A DNA stretch of 13,661 bases, taken from contig WTXD01000286.1 in the NCBI GenBank assembly GCA_022496205.1, forward strand, positions 1-13,661, in the 5' to 3' direction. The stretch is from Gloeopeniophorella convolvens. Lineage: Eukaryota; Basidiomycota; Agaricomycetes; Russulales. The notes below the pieces were generated by a model. That model was not told the origin of the DNA. It worked only from the letters and a program-made list of their open reading frames with translations, and ran no database searches. Shown one piece after another: positions 1-6,951 of the stretch. The position numbers were made by a program, and so were the translations under genes. Numbering within the stretch: the first letter of the stretch is position 1; every line of letters begins with the position of its first letter.

Positions 1-1
1 C

Positions 2-554
2 ATCACCCCGGCCAGGGCCAGCGCATCAAGCATCGGTTCCCACATGCCGCTAAGGTCATTCACCACCTCAGGCTCAGTAGACTACCTTTGCGGATTGGTC
101 CCGAATACCCCATACAGTATGCTATATATCTGGTCTACCCTCATTCCTTCTAAGACATATCACTAGCCGAACCACCTCCTGGCGTGCAGTGGTTCCGCAA
201 AGCCTCTAGCAGGAATTTCATCATTATCGAGACCAAGGCGTCAAGCGAGACCCACAAGCTCACGAACCATCTTCCTCAGGCCATTATGGAGGCTGCAGCA
301 TTGGCAAGAATATATATGTAAGCATCATCTTTCGCTGCGGCATGTCTCACCTGCCCTTTGCATCTAGGAGGGAGAATACATGTGACACGTTAACCACAGG
401 CACCACATGGCTTTTCTTCAGCCTCAAGATGGACCTTGACACCAGGTGCGGAGTATACACCTACTCCCTCCCGGCTATGGCCACATCGGATGGGATGCAG
501 GATGCAATCACTGGTTTGTTAAAAGAATGGGTACGCCCTCGTAGCCATCCATGA
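2..554 (+). CDS. PD-(D/E)XK nuclease-like protein, C-terminal part (partial at left edge)
   Basis: No single long frame exists, but three exons join cleanly: 2-116, 167-317 and 368-554. Both introns are 50 nt, with donors GTATGC and GTAAGC, acceptors CACTAG and CATCTAG, and CTAAG/CTCAC branch-like sites. The joined product has SGSVDYLCG, then FIIIETKA, then LPQAIMEAAALA, then TTWLFFSLKMD, and stops at TGA 552-554. The order Asp (VDY), Glu-x-Lys (ETK), QAxxEA helix and a following strand is that of the PD-(D/E)XK nuclease fold found in many agaricomycete hypothetical proteins; that assignment is inferred from motif order only. The N-terminus lies outside the window. The TAA at 151-153 falls inside intron 1, so the visible part looks intact. 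An alternative is a decayed copy whose introns only appear to restore the frame. Whether it cleaves DNA is unknown. Confidence 0.5.
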
Positions 555-577
555 TTGGCTCATTCTGACCATGTTCC

Positions 578-583
578 AATAAA
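578..583 (+). terminator. AATAAA polyadenylation-type signal
   Basis: AATAAA lies 24 bp after the TGA of the PD-(D/E)XK-like gene, a reasonable place for a fungal 3'-end signal. Fungal polyadenylation signals are loose, so the position is the main support. Confidence 0.35.
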
Positions 584-641
584 GATTGAGTTCTCTCCAA
601 CTGACACGCCCGGAGGTGCTGGCATTTAGTTGGTAGTTTTT

Positions 642-742
642 CGACTCCCTTCTACACGCGCCCCAACGATTCACGATGACTCCAGTCCTGACTCCTCGTT
701 ATGCTGACTCCTCTCGACTCCTTTCTGACTCCCAATGACTCT
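642..742 (+). promoter_or_regulatory. Cluster of seven (T/C)GACTC motifs
   Basis: CGACTCC occurs at 642-648 and 715-721, TGACTCC at 677-683, 689-695, 705-711 and 726-732, and TGACTCT at 736-742. All are on the same strand. TGACTC is the core of the fungal Gcn4/Cpc1 bZIP site (TGACTCA), although none of these carries the final A. The cluster ends 55 bp upstream of a TATA box, which suggests an upstream activating region. It could also be only a degenerate short tandem repeat. Confidence 0.35.
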
Positions 743-797
743 TAATGGCTCATAAAGCCTCCCGACGCCGTAGTAGCAGCAGAGAGTGCAGGATGGG

Positions 798-804
798 TAT
801 ATAA
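798..804 (+). promoter_or_regulatory. TATA box (TATATAAG context)
   Basis: TATATAA followed by GGACA lies downstream of the TGACTC cluster. A start site would be expected about 30-60 bp further on. No intact gene follows: the Tc1 element begins at 1023, and the next coding sequence is the decayed Myb gene. It may be that gene's old promoter or part of an LTR. A similar TATATAAAGGACA occurs on the minus strand near 6520. Confidence 0.35.
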
Positions 805-1022
805 GGACAGTCTCCATAGCTAAGTACGATAGCTTGTCCTCTTATACCTGATGTATGAATACGACGATGCTCGAATCTGACTTCTTTCTATTCTGAACAC
901 TTCCCTTGCGACCCGATTGGTCACCGACTGACACCACGACTTCCCCAATCAACGTAGATCCGTTGATCAGGATCATAACCCAGTACCTCACTCACCATGA
1001 ATAGCCCCACTACTCACACTTA
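805..1022. other. Leader-like stretch without a recognised gene
   Basis: This stretch runs from the TATA box to the transposon. AGCTA/TAGCT arms form a small hairpin near 820-836. An ATG in good context (CTCACCATGA) at about 996 is followed by only eight codons before the transposon; joined to the DNA beyond the transposon, that frame stops at once. No protein family was recognised. Confidence 0.3.
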
Positions 1023-1233
1023 CAGTGACTCTCAAAACCTTTCAGATGTTTTGCCACTTTGACTTGTTTGGGGTATATCTCTATAACAACACATGCTATC
1101 ACTATAAAATAAGTACCATTAGAAAGGTCTGCTTCATAGCTTTCTGACAGTATATAACACGTATAGTATAGTACACTATAGCATATGTTACAAGCAATAT
1201 ATCTACACTACTCATGTGAAAGGTTTTGCTTCT
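1023..1233 (+). repeat. Left terminal inverted repeat of the Tc1 element
   Basis: This 211-bp arm pairs with 2429-2639. The five differences from the right arm lie in these left-arm contexts: CTTTCAG, TTGGGGTA, AAAATAAG, CACGTAT and CATGTGA. Four are transitions, and two change a CpG to CpA or TpG. Long (about 200 bp) inverted repeats are known in some Tc1 lineages. Confidence 0.93.
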
Positions 1234-1382
1234 ATCTATTGACAGAAACTTGTTTCTTTTCTAGAGGAGTCAGTTTGAACCCAGACTGTGTGAAAATTTG
1301 TAAGCAGGTCACCTGATACTTTAAAAGCCAGAAACATGCACAAACAAGACCAAACAACTCCTTCTTCTTGACCACCACCATC

Positions 1383-2399
1383 ATGAAGTGCCTCTCCTCT
1401 ACTCATATTGCCAATGTCCTCTCTCACCTTGATGCAGGTCAATCCCTATCTTAGACCTCATCTCAAACTGGTGTATCCATTAGTTCCATCAGTAAGATTC
1501 ACTCTCAGCATCATCCTGAGCTTGTCAAGTCCCCTGGTGGTCATCCAAAGAAGCTTTCTCCTTATGACCTATGTCATGCCACTTGTCTTATCAGCTCTGG
1601 ACAAGCTGATACAGCTGTTCAAGTGGCTAAAAAGCTTGCAGAAATCAAGGCCACCCCAGTCTCTCCATCAACTGTCCGCCGTGCCCTTAAGAAACATGGC
1701 ATGAAGGCTGTTGTTAAGCAGAAAAGGCCCTATCTTAAGCCAGAGCATAGGAGAAGGAGGAAGAACTTTGCTATCAAGTTCAGAAAATAGACTGTTGAAG
1801 ACTGGAAGAAGGTCATCTGGTCAGATGAGACCAAGATCAATCGTCTGGGCTCAGATGGCAAGAGATGGATCTGGAAGAAACCTGGAGAAAGCCTTCAAGA
1901 TCGCCTTATACAAGGTACTATGAAGTTTGGAGGTGGATCTTTGATGATGTGGGGCTGCATGACCTGGGATGGAGTTGGGTTTGCATCCAGAATCATTAGC
2001 ACCATGGACTCCCAAGCCTATGTGGAGATTTTGGGGGATGAACTCCTCAAATCCCTAGAGTGGCATGGCAAAGAAGTTAAAGATGTCATCTTCCAGCAAG
2101 ACAATGACCCCAAACATACTAGCAAACTAGCCAAAGAATGGTTTGAAACCCATGATATGGAGGTCCTAGAGTGGCCAGCACAATCTCCAGACCTCAATTC
2201 TATTGAGCATTTGTGGGCTCACCTCAAACAGAAGCTTGCAAGATATAAGGAGCCACCCAAGAGGATAGAGGAGCTTTGAGAGAGGGTAGAGGTAGAATGG
2301 GAAGGTATAGATCCTTCTTTCTGTCAGAAACTGATAGAAAGTATGCCTGCAAGGGTTGAGGCTGTATTTAGAGCTAAGGGGGGCTATACAAGATACTAG
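1383..2399 (+). pseudogene. Tc1-family (DD34E) transposase, three premature stops
   Basis: One continuous frame of 339 codons runs from ATG 1383 to TAG 2397-2399, the usual length for Tc1 transposases. The N-terminal third has the paired helix-turn-helix DNA-binding region (TGVSISSISKI, then SPSTVRRALKKHG). The catalytic part shows the first Asp in VIWSDETKI, the second in FQQDNDPKHTS, and the Glu in SPDLNSIEHLW. Thirty-four residues separate the last two, which is the Tc1 hallmark. In-frame stops are TAG 1452-1454, TAG 1788-1790 and TGA 2277-2279. The latter two stand where relatives have Trp (before TVEDWKKVIWSDE and before ERVEVEW), so they are probably G-to-A changes; the first could be CAG to TAG. 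No frameshift was found. The protein would cut and paste the element at TA sites, but this copy is dead. Confidence 0.93.
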
Positions 2400-2428
2400 A
2401 AGCTCACCTTTGTATACTTAGAAAGAGC

Positions 2429-2639
2429 AGAAGCAAAACCTTTCGCATGAGTAGTGTAGATATATTGCTTGTAACATATGCTATAGTGTACTATACTATA
2501 TGTGTTATATACTGTCAGAAAGCTATGAAGCAGACCTTTCTAATGGTACTTGTTTTATAGTGATAGCATGTGTTGTTATAGAGATATACACCAAACAAGT
2601 CAAAGTGGCAAAACATCTAAAAGGTTTTGAGAGTCACTG
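2429..2639 (-). repeat. Right terminal inverted repeat of the Tc1 element
   Basis: Reverse complement of 1023-1233 with five mismatches. It ends in CACTG before the TA at 2640-2641. Confidence 0.93.
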
Positions 2640-2641
2640 TA

Positions 2642-2876
2642 ACACTGATATCCGGATGTACCGCGGAACTGATAACTTTATGCGTCCGCGGCGCTGCGAT
2701 GGGAGGGCAAAGGATTGTGCCCAAGATTGCGAGTTGCCGGTCAACACAACCCGCTGCGCGGTGGGTTGCAGGCCATGCATGTGCTCATGTGTCTCGCGCT
2801 GTAGCCTGTGCAGTCTGTGCAGTCACTGCAGTGTGAGCACCATTGTCCGGTGGCTGACCGTGCTCTGCCAGGTGTC
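2642..2876. other. Unassigned stretch between Tc1 and the Myb pseudogene
   Basis: CpG-rich DNA that must originally have joined 1020 directly. It contains a short TGCAGTC-type tandem near 2810-2830. The Myb frame stays open back to TAG 2802-2804, so an N-terminal exon may begin here, but no conserved N-terminal motif or convincing start was found. Confidence 0.3.
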
Positions 2877-4165
2877 ATGCAGACACAGCAACAGAACATC
2901 GAGGACCTCCTGGCCACCAAGTGGTTATCTCCGTATGAGTTCCATGTCAAGTATGGTGCGTACTTTATTGACTTGTAAGAACCAGATTCCCGAGACATCG
3001 TTTAGGTATTCAATGTTGTTGGGGACCCTTCATGACAGAGGAGTCGATGCTCGCGAGGGGCGAGGCAGAGCTATATGTTACAGTGCGTCAGTCCTTTTCC
3101 ACAGTGCAGGATCTCGACATGTACCTTTCGTGCACCAGGAGAATGCGCTTGAAGTCAGTACTCTCAAGGAGTTCATACGATCCATGGGCGGTCAGGATGC
3201 AGAAGATTTCTGGTGTCGTATCGGTAAGCCTCGGGTCTCGGCGTCTTGCCAGGGGTCTTTCTGATGTCCACACAGCACGGGCGGTTCCTGGTCGTGGCGT
3301 CAAAGCGGTGTATGACCACCTGCGCCGAGCATGTAGCCCCATGGCAAAGAGGGGTAAGTGGTCACCCCTTGAAGACAATATGCTGCACCGGTCAGTATGT
3401 GAATCAGATGTCTTCAATCGGTTCACACGCATTTTCAGAGTGATCGAGGAAGCTCCAGGCGATTGGGCATACATCGCGGAGAGTGTGGAGCGTTTGCCTG
3501 TGGACTGTCAAGATCGGTTCACGAAGCACATCCAGGTCAAGTCCAACCGACATCGAGGTGAATTCCAGTGCGCATTCGCGATGCTCTGGTCTTAATGTTT
3601 TGGTAGGAACTTGGAAGCCAGACGAGGAGGAGCGCCTGCTCCACATCATGCGAGAGCTCTCGGTAGGTGGGTGCTATGACACGCGAGCGCATGGTTTCTG
3701 AAAAGGCGTTGTGAGTCACATGGATAGCATCCGCAGCGCTCAGCAGTGCTAGAACAAGTGGTTTGATCATCTCAAGCCCAAACTTTCCAGCGCGGACAAG
3801 AAGAGGGTATGGGTTAAAATGGACGATCACATTCTTATCATCAAGTAAGCGTCTTCAATGCCTGAGACAATGCCTTCTCATTTTTCACAACAGGGTTGCC
3901 TTTTTGACCGTCGATCGCGAAAGCGACATTGATTGGAAGTCCCTACGCGACGATGCGTGGTCTCACTGGAGTCCACATGTCCTGGGGCGGAAGTGGAAGG
4001 CGTTGAGGAACGAGGTGGACACAGGTGGCATGAACCATCAGGGTGTGTACCTTATCTGCGTTGAGTGGCACTCTCCCAGTTGGGCCTGACACCGCCAAAT
4101 CAGAGATCGTGGCACTTCTCCTCGCGCGCATCGGGTTGCTGAGGTGTCAACACAAAGATGCATAG
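2877..4165 (+). pseudogene. REB1-like Myb/SANT DNA-binding protein, decayed
   Basis: Exon pieces at 2877-2955, 3006-3223, 3276-3557, 3607-3844, 3894-4042 and 4104-4165 join through canonical GT-AG introns of 50, 52, 49, 49 and 61 nt. The product follows the order of basidiomycete REB1-like proteins: LLATKWLSP; SFSTVQDLDMYL; FWCRIARAVPGRG; the Myb repeat KRGKWSPLEDNML...DCQDRF; the second repeat GTWKPDEEERLL...RSAQQC; the third KMDDHILIIK; and IDWKSL...WSPHVLGRKWKAL with a final EIVALLL. Yeast Reb1 and relatives bind DNA and act in transcription termination and chromatin organisation. Damage: a one-base frameshift near 3145-3155, TGA 3699-3701 (close to the FWGVVS Trp of relatives) and TAG 3750-3752 inside the QQC-x-KW motif. 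Retained introns show it is not a retrocopy. Skipping 3663-3752 as an intron would bypass both stops but delete conserved residues. The N-terminus is unresolved. Confidence 0.75.
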
Positions 4166-4338
4166 ATTGTCATCACCAAAACCCAAAACTTCTTGCAGGC
4201 CCTTGCGCCCAGTGAGAATTAGCAACGGGGAAAGACGAATACACCTGAATGTACCTGAGATAACCTGGATTTTTATGGGGAGGGCCGATCAAAAAATTGA
4301 ACTGGCCAGACGTTCTGTGCTCTCCTGCGTTTCTCCGG
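4166..4338. other. 3' flank of the Myb pseudogene, no gene seen
   Basis: Short intergenic stretch with A-rich and T-rich runs (CAAAAAATTG near 4290). No conserved coding or structural signal was recognised before the paired-motif array starts. Confidence 0.3.
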
Positions 4339-5894
4339 GCCCGTCCGGCCCATTCGGATTTACATGCGCGTCGCCAGATTTTCCCCGCTGCCGAGCTCAC
4401 ACCTAACCCTCGATACTTTACCGTCTAAGTAGCCCTGTACACGTGGGAGTCTCTACCTATCCACGTGGCCCTTCCCATCACCCAATTTCTAGCCCACGTA
4501 GGCTGCCCGCCTGAGCTTTCCTAAATGGGATCAGGGCCCGGGAACGTTACATCAGCGTCCACCCACATAGCCCACAGTCGTCGCCAAGCAGGGCATGCTC
4601 GCTAATGCTCGTCACCTGTCGCCCACAACGCTCCCGCCACTTTCCAAACGGGGCATTCAACTGCTCTCCGCCCAGCCCGCCCGCCCGCCTCTACCGCTTT
4701 GTTATCCAGCCCGTCCAGCCCGTGTTTTGAACTGTCTGCGCCACCAGAACTTGTTGGCTCTGCGCCTGTCTAGCCCACTGGTCTCTTCCCCTCTCGGCTC
4801 GCGTGTGCATGGTTCAGCTGCCTACCTCTCGCCCGTCCAGCCCACAGTACGCACTTCCTTGGGCTTCTCACCGGTCTTGTATGCAGCCCAGATAGCCCAG
4901 ACAATAAACCCATTGCTATCTATACAGCTCAGTTGGCCCGTTCCTTTTGCAGATACAGAGCATCCACAGTCCAGCTAGCCCGGAGGAGCTCGGTTGTAAC
5001 TATCACCATGTGAGTACCTCAGAATTCTGTAGCAGTCCACCCAGCTCGGTCATGTAGAGTGCGTGCCACGTGCCTGCGTGCAATCAGCCAGCCCAGAGTA
5101 CATTACCGCATCCAGTGCGCAATGCTCAGACAGCCCCGATGGCTTTCTTTTTACGGCGTGTGTATCAAGAGCTTGCCACCCAGCTAGCCTAGGTATGTTT
5201 GCCATATCTGTACCTATATTGCCCGGCTCACATCCTCAGCCTGGCTAGCCCAGGGACTCATTAGTTTTCTGTCGTGATCACAGATCACGTCACCCAGCCA
5301 GCCCAAAGTGTCCCGAGAGTATGCTACATCCGGCTTAGCCCACTCAGCCCATTTTGAACATCCTCCAACCACACGCGCGGCCCTCGCCCACTTAGCCCAG
5401 ACTCACTGCCCAGCTCGTGCGTGCAGCCCAGACAGCCCAAAAAACGATCCAGTGATGCCCACAGATCACTCCGCCCAGCCAGCCCAGGAATCATGCACAT
5501 TCGGGCGTGATACCCAGTTGGTGGCCCCCACCCGCTCAGCCCAGAGAAATAACTGTGCAACTCGTGCGCACAGCCCAGATAGCCCAGAAACACGGTAGCG
5601 TTTGCGGATCACACCGCCCAGCCCACGCAGCCCATAGTCTGCTTTTTCTTATCATACAGTACGCACCAGGGCAGCTTCCGCCCAGACAGCCCATGGAAGC
5701 ATGCTTTCATTTACCCCTTGCGCTGCCTGCCTGGCTCTCTGTCTAGCCCATTCATTCGGTTTTGGCTGGCGTGTTGGACACAGCCCATCCAGCAGCCCGC
5801 AACGCTACCTGATATCCCTCCGGTATTATCGCGTCAGCTTCGTTCCTTTTGCATGATGCATGTGGAGAATCGTTCCGGGAACCCAGCCAGCCCA
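4339..5894. repeat. Paired-motif array, GCCC(A/G)-N4-GCCC(A/G), about 50-bp pitch
   Basis: The unit is two five-base motifs whose first bases are 9 bp apart. Start pairs read by hand include 4339/4348, 4561/4570, 4621/4630, 4670/4679, 4709/4718, 4764/4773, 4831/4840, 4886/4895, 4927/4936, 4969/4978, 5035/5044, 5124/5133, 5178/5187, 5239/5248, 5292/5301, 5338/5347, 5386/5395, 5426/5435, 5473/5482, 5530/5539, 5573/5582, 5621/5630, 5680/5689 and 5881/5890. Some carry one substitution, such as GTCCA, GCTCA or GCCTG. Steps between neighbours are mostly 40-67 bp, with a gap of about 210 bp at the left end; units near 4492, 5091, 5746 and 5790 keep only one good half or differ in spacing. DNA between pairs is mostly dissimilar. 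The minus strand reads TGGGC-N4-TGGGC. Frames shift from unit to unit and no long conserved frame exists, so it is not coding. Function is unknown: degenerate satellite or protein-binding array. Confidence 0.75.
5413..5693. repeat. Higher-order duplication inside the array (about 147 bp)
   Basis: Some spacers are shared. CTCGTGCG precedes the pairs at 5426 and 5573, and GATCACNCCGCCCAGCC recurs at about 5463 and 5607, with a variant GATCACGTCACCCAGCC at about 5283. The first two offsets are 147 and about 144 bp, or three 48-49 bp units, so part of the array seems to have grown by copying three-unit blocks. Confidence 0.5.
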
Positions 5895-6143
5895 CGCAAC
5901 ATGCCATGTGGAGATGCTTTCTATAGTCTCGGCGCAAGTCGCGTTCTTCACGCTAAGTCCCCTCAGCATGATGCATGACCTTTCTAACTCGTGTTTAAGC
6001 TGTTTAAAGGTCCCACCAGTGGAGATTGTTACACAACACATAGAATAGAAAAACATATGTATATTCAAGTTGGTAAACATGGAAGCAGATGCGCTGCAGG
6101 GGATGCGAGCACGAGTGTGACTTAGCACATACAAAACAATGGG
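5895..6143. other. Intergenic stretch, no gene seen
   Basis: DNA between the array and the GC hairpin, with A/T-rich parts near 6030-6070. Short frames on both strands show no family signal or plausible splice structure. Confidence 0.3.
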
Positions 6144-6167
6144 AGCCCGGGCCGGAGCGCCCGGGCT
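6144..6167. repeat. GC-rich perfect hairpin
   Basis: The arms AGCCCGGGC (6144-6152) and GCCCGGGCT (6159-6167) are perfect inverted repeats around a six-base loop, giving a very stable nine-pair stem. There is no T-tract. A weaker hairpin, GCGTGT/ACACGC, lies near 6205-6222. Confidence 0.6.
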
Positions 6168-6335
6168 GGTGTGAAGATGTAAGGTAGAATGACCGGAGTC
6201 CACGCGTGTTTGTCCACACGCGCGCGCAGTGAAATAGAATAGTAAGTAATAGAACGCACGTTAACATAATATACTAGTAGAGTTTAAAAGCCTCCTAGTG
6301 CCCATTGTTGAAGCGCAGCAGAAACAGGGTGCCAA

Positions 6336-6495
6336 CTAGGCAAGCAAGAGCAAAGCTCAGTCAGTGAAGTCAACAGACTAAATATCATTGGCACAATACC
6401 TAGGCAAGCAAGAGCAAAGCTAAAGTAACTAGGTAAGCGCAAGTCCGGAAGTACCGAAGTAAAGTACTTGCCTCAGTCAGTGAAGTCAACAGACT
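6336..6495. repeat. Two interleaved direct-repeat modules
   Basis: Module A (22 bp, starts CTAGGCAAGCAAGAG) occurs identically at 6336-6357 and 6400-6421. Module B (24 bp, starts CTCAGTCAGTGAAG) occurs identically at 6356-6379 and 6472-6495. The order is A-B-A-B with different spacers, as if a block was duplicated and then interrupted. Confidence 0.7.
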
Positions 6496-6500
6496 GAGGC
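6470..6500. repeat. Stem-loop formed around module B
   Basis: GCCTCAGTC (6470-6478) and GACTGAGGC (6492-6500) are perfect nine-base arms with a 13-base loop. Only the second copy of module B has the full stem. Confidence 0.55.
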
Positions 6501-6522
6501 TACAAGGGCGAAAACAGTGTCC

Positions 6523-6530
6523 TTTATATA
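6523..6530 (-). promoter_or_regulatory. Minus-strand TATA box
   Basis: TATATAAA, followed by GGACAC, lies downstream on the minus strand of the 22-bp tandem repeat. It is part of the LTR-like segment. No intact gene follows to the left. Confidence 0.3.
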
Positions 6531-6599
6531 CACAAAAGGAGTGTGGTTTGCATGTGATAAACAACAGCAACATGTGATAACCAGAGACCCATGTGAAAG

Positions 6600-6663
6600 C
6601 GGAACTAAAGTGGGTCGACCGGAACTGCAGGTGGGTCAACCCGGAACTGCATGTGGGTCATGG
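6600..6663. repeat. 22-bp tandem repeat, three copies
   Basis: The units 6600-6619, 6620-6641 and 6642-6663 share CGGAACT...GTGGGTC. The second and third are nearly identical (CGGAACTGCA(G/T)GTGGGTCA). On the minus strand they give TGACCCAC sites spaced 22 bp apart, upstream of the TATA box at 6523-6530, a layout expected of factor-binding sites. Confidence 0.6.
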
Positions 6664-6951
6664 AAGAGCCCGGAAGAATCTAGAACAGAATGAAAGTAGG
6701 TACAGCCTTAGGGGTAGAACAAATGATGTCATATACATTGTAGATCAGATAGCTCGCAGATCACCGAGTCCCTTATCTAATCTAATCAGAGATGTCCTTC
6801 CTGTCCTGAGTCCTGTCTGTCTCAACACCCATGAGCTCAATGAGCCTCCGAGATCCTCCTGCACATTGAGCATGTTAACATCGCCATTGGCCGTCCCTTC
6901 ACCAAGATTGCTGGCCGGCAGAGGCAGCGTCGTGTTTAGGATCAGTCCATC

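Larger units (their letters stand above)
1023..2639 (+). mobile_element. Complete Tc1/mariner-type DNA transposon, non-autonomous copy
   Basis: The 1617-bp element starts CAGTGACTCTC and ends GAGAGTCACTG. TA lies directly outside both ends (1021-1022 and 2640-2641), the expected Tc1/mariner target duplication. The inverted repeats are 211 bp and differ at only five positions (about 97.6% identity by hand alignment), so insertion is fairly recent. It encodes one transposase with a D34E catalytic spacing, broken by three stop codons. By eye it holds only about six CpG dinucleotides, while its flanks are CpG-rich. It sits between the TATA box and the REB1-like Myb pseudogene and may have separated them. 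It cannot move itself unless an intact copy elsewhere supplies transposase. Confidence 0.93.
6306..6721 (-). mobile_element. Possible solo LTR
   Basis: Read on the minus strand, the segment starts TGTTCTA and ends CTTCAACA, so it has TG...CA ends with TGTT/AACA mirrored. It is about 416 bp long, with a 22-bp tandem repeat, then TATATAAAGG, then about 215 bp carrying duplicated modules. That order resembles U3-R-U5. Against it: no 5-bp target duplication was found (flanks CCCAT and AATGA), and no tRNA primer site or polypurine tract is obvious. It may equally be an ordinary promoter region facing left. Confidence 0.25.

Noticed and set aside
2500..3264. A 254-codon plus-strand frame.
   Set aside because: Its start lies inside the transposon's right inverted repeat and it only borrows one exon of the Myb gene near its end; it is a chance fusion.
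3088..3474. Minus-strand frame of 128 codons opposite the Myb gene.
   Set aside because: It is the shadow of well-supported plus-strand exons with recognisable Myb motifs.
3663..3752. A 90-nt intron that would remove both stops of the Myb gene.
   Set aside because: The borders are acceptable (GTAGGT, GCTAG), but it deletes the VVS-x-M and QQC core of the second Myb repeat, so decay is more likely.
4595..5598. Open frames of 80-127 codons within the array.
   Set aside because: They are Pro/Ala/Ser-rich translations of the repeated motif, with the frame changing from unit to unit, no splice sites and no family match.
4339..5894. The array resembles a CRISPR layout (short repeats, unique spacers).
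   Set aside because: The repeat is only a 14-bp degenerate motif with four free inner bases, spacing is irregular, no cas genes are present and the host is a fungus.
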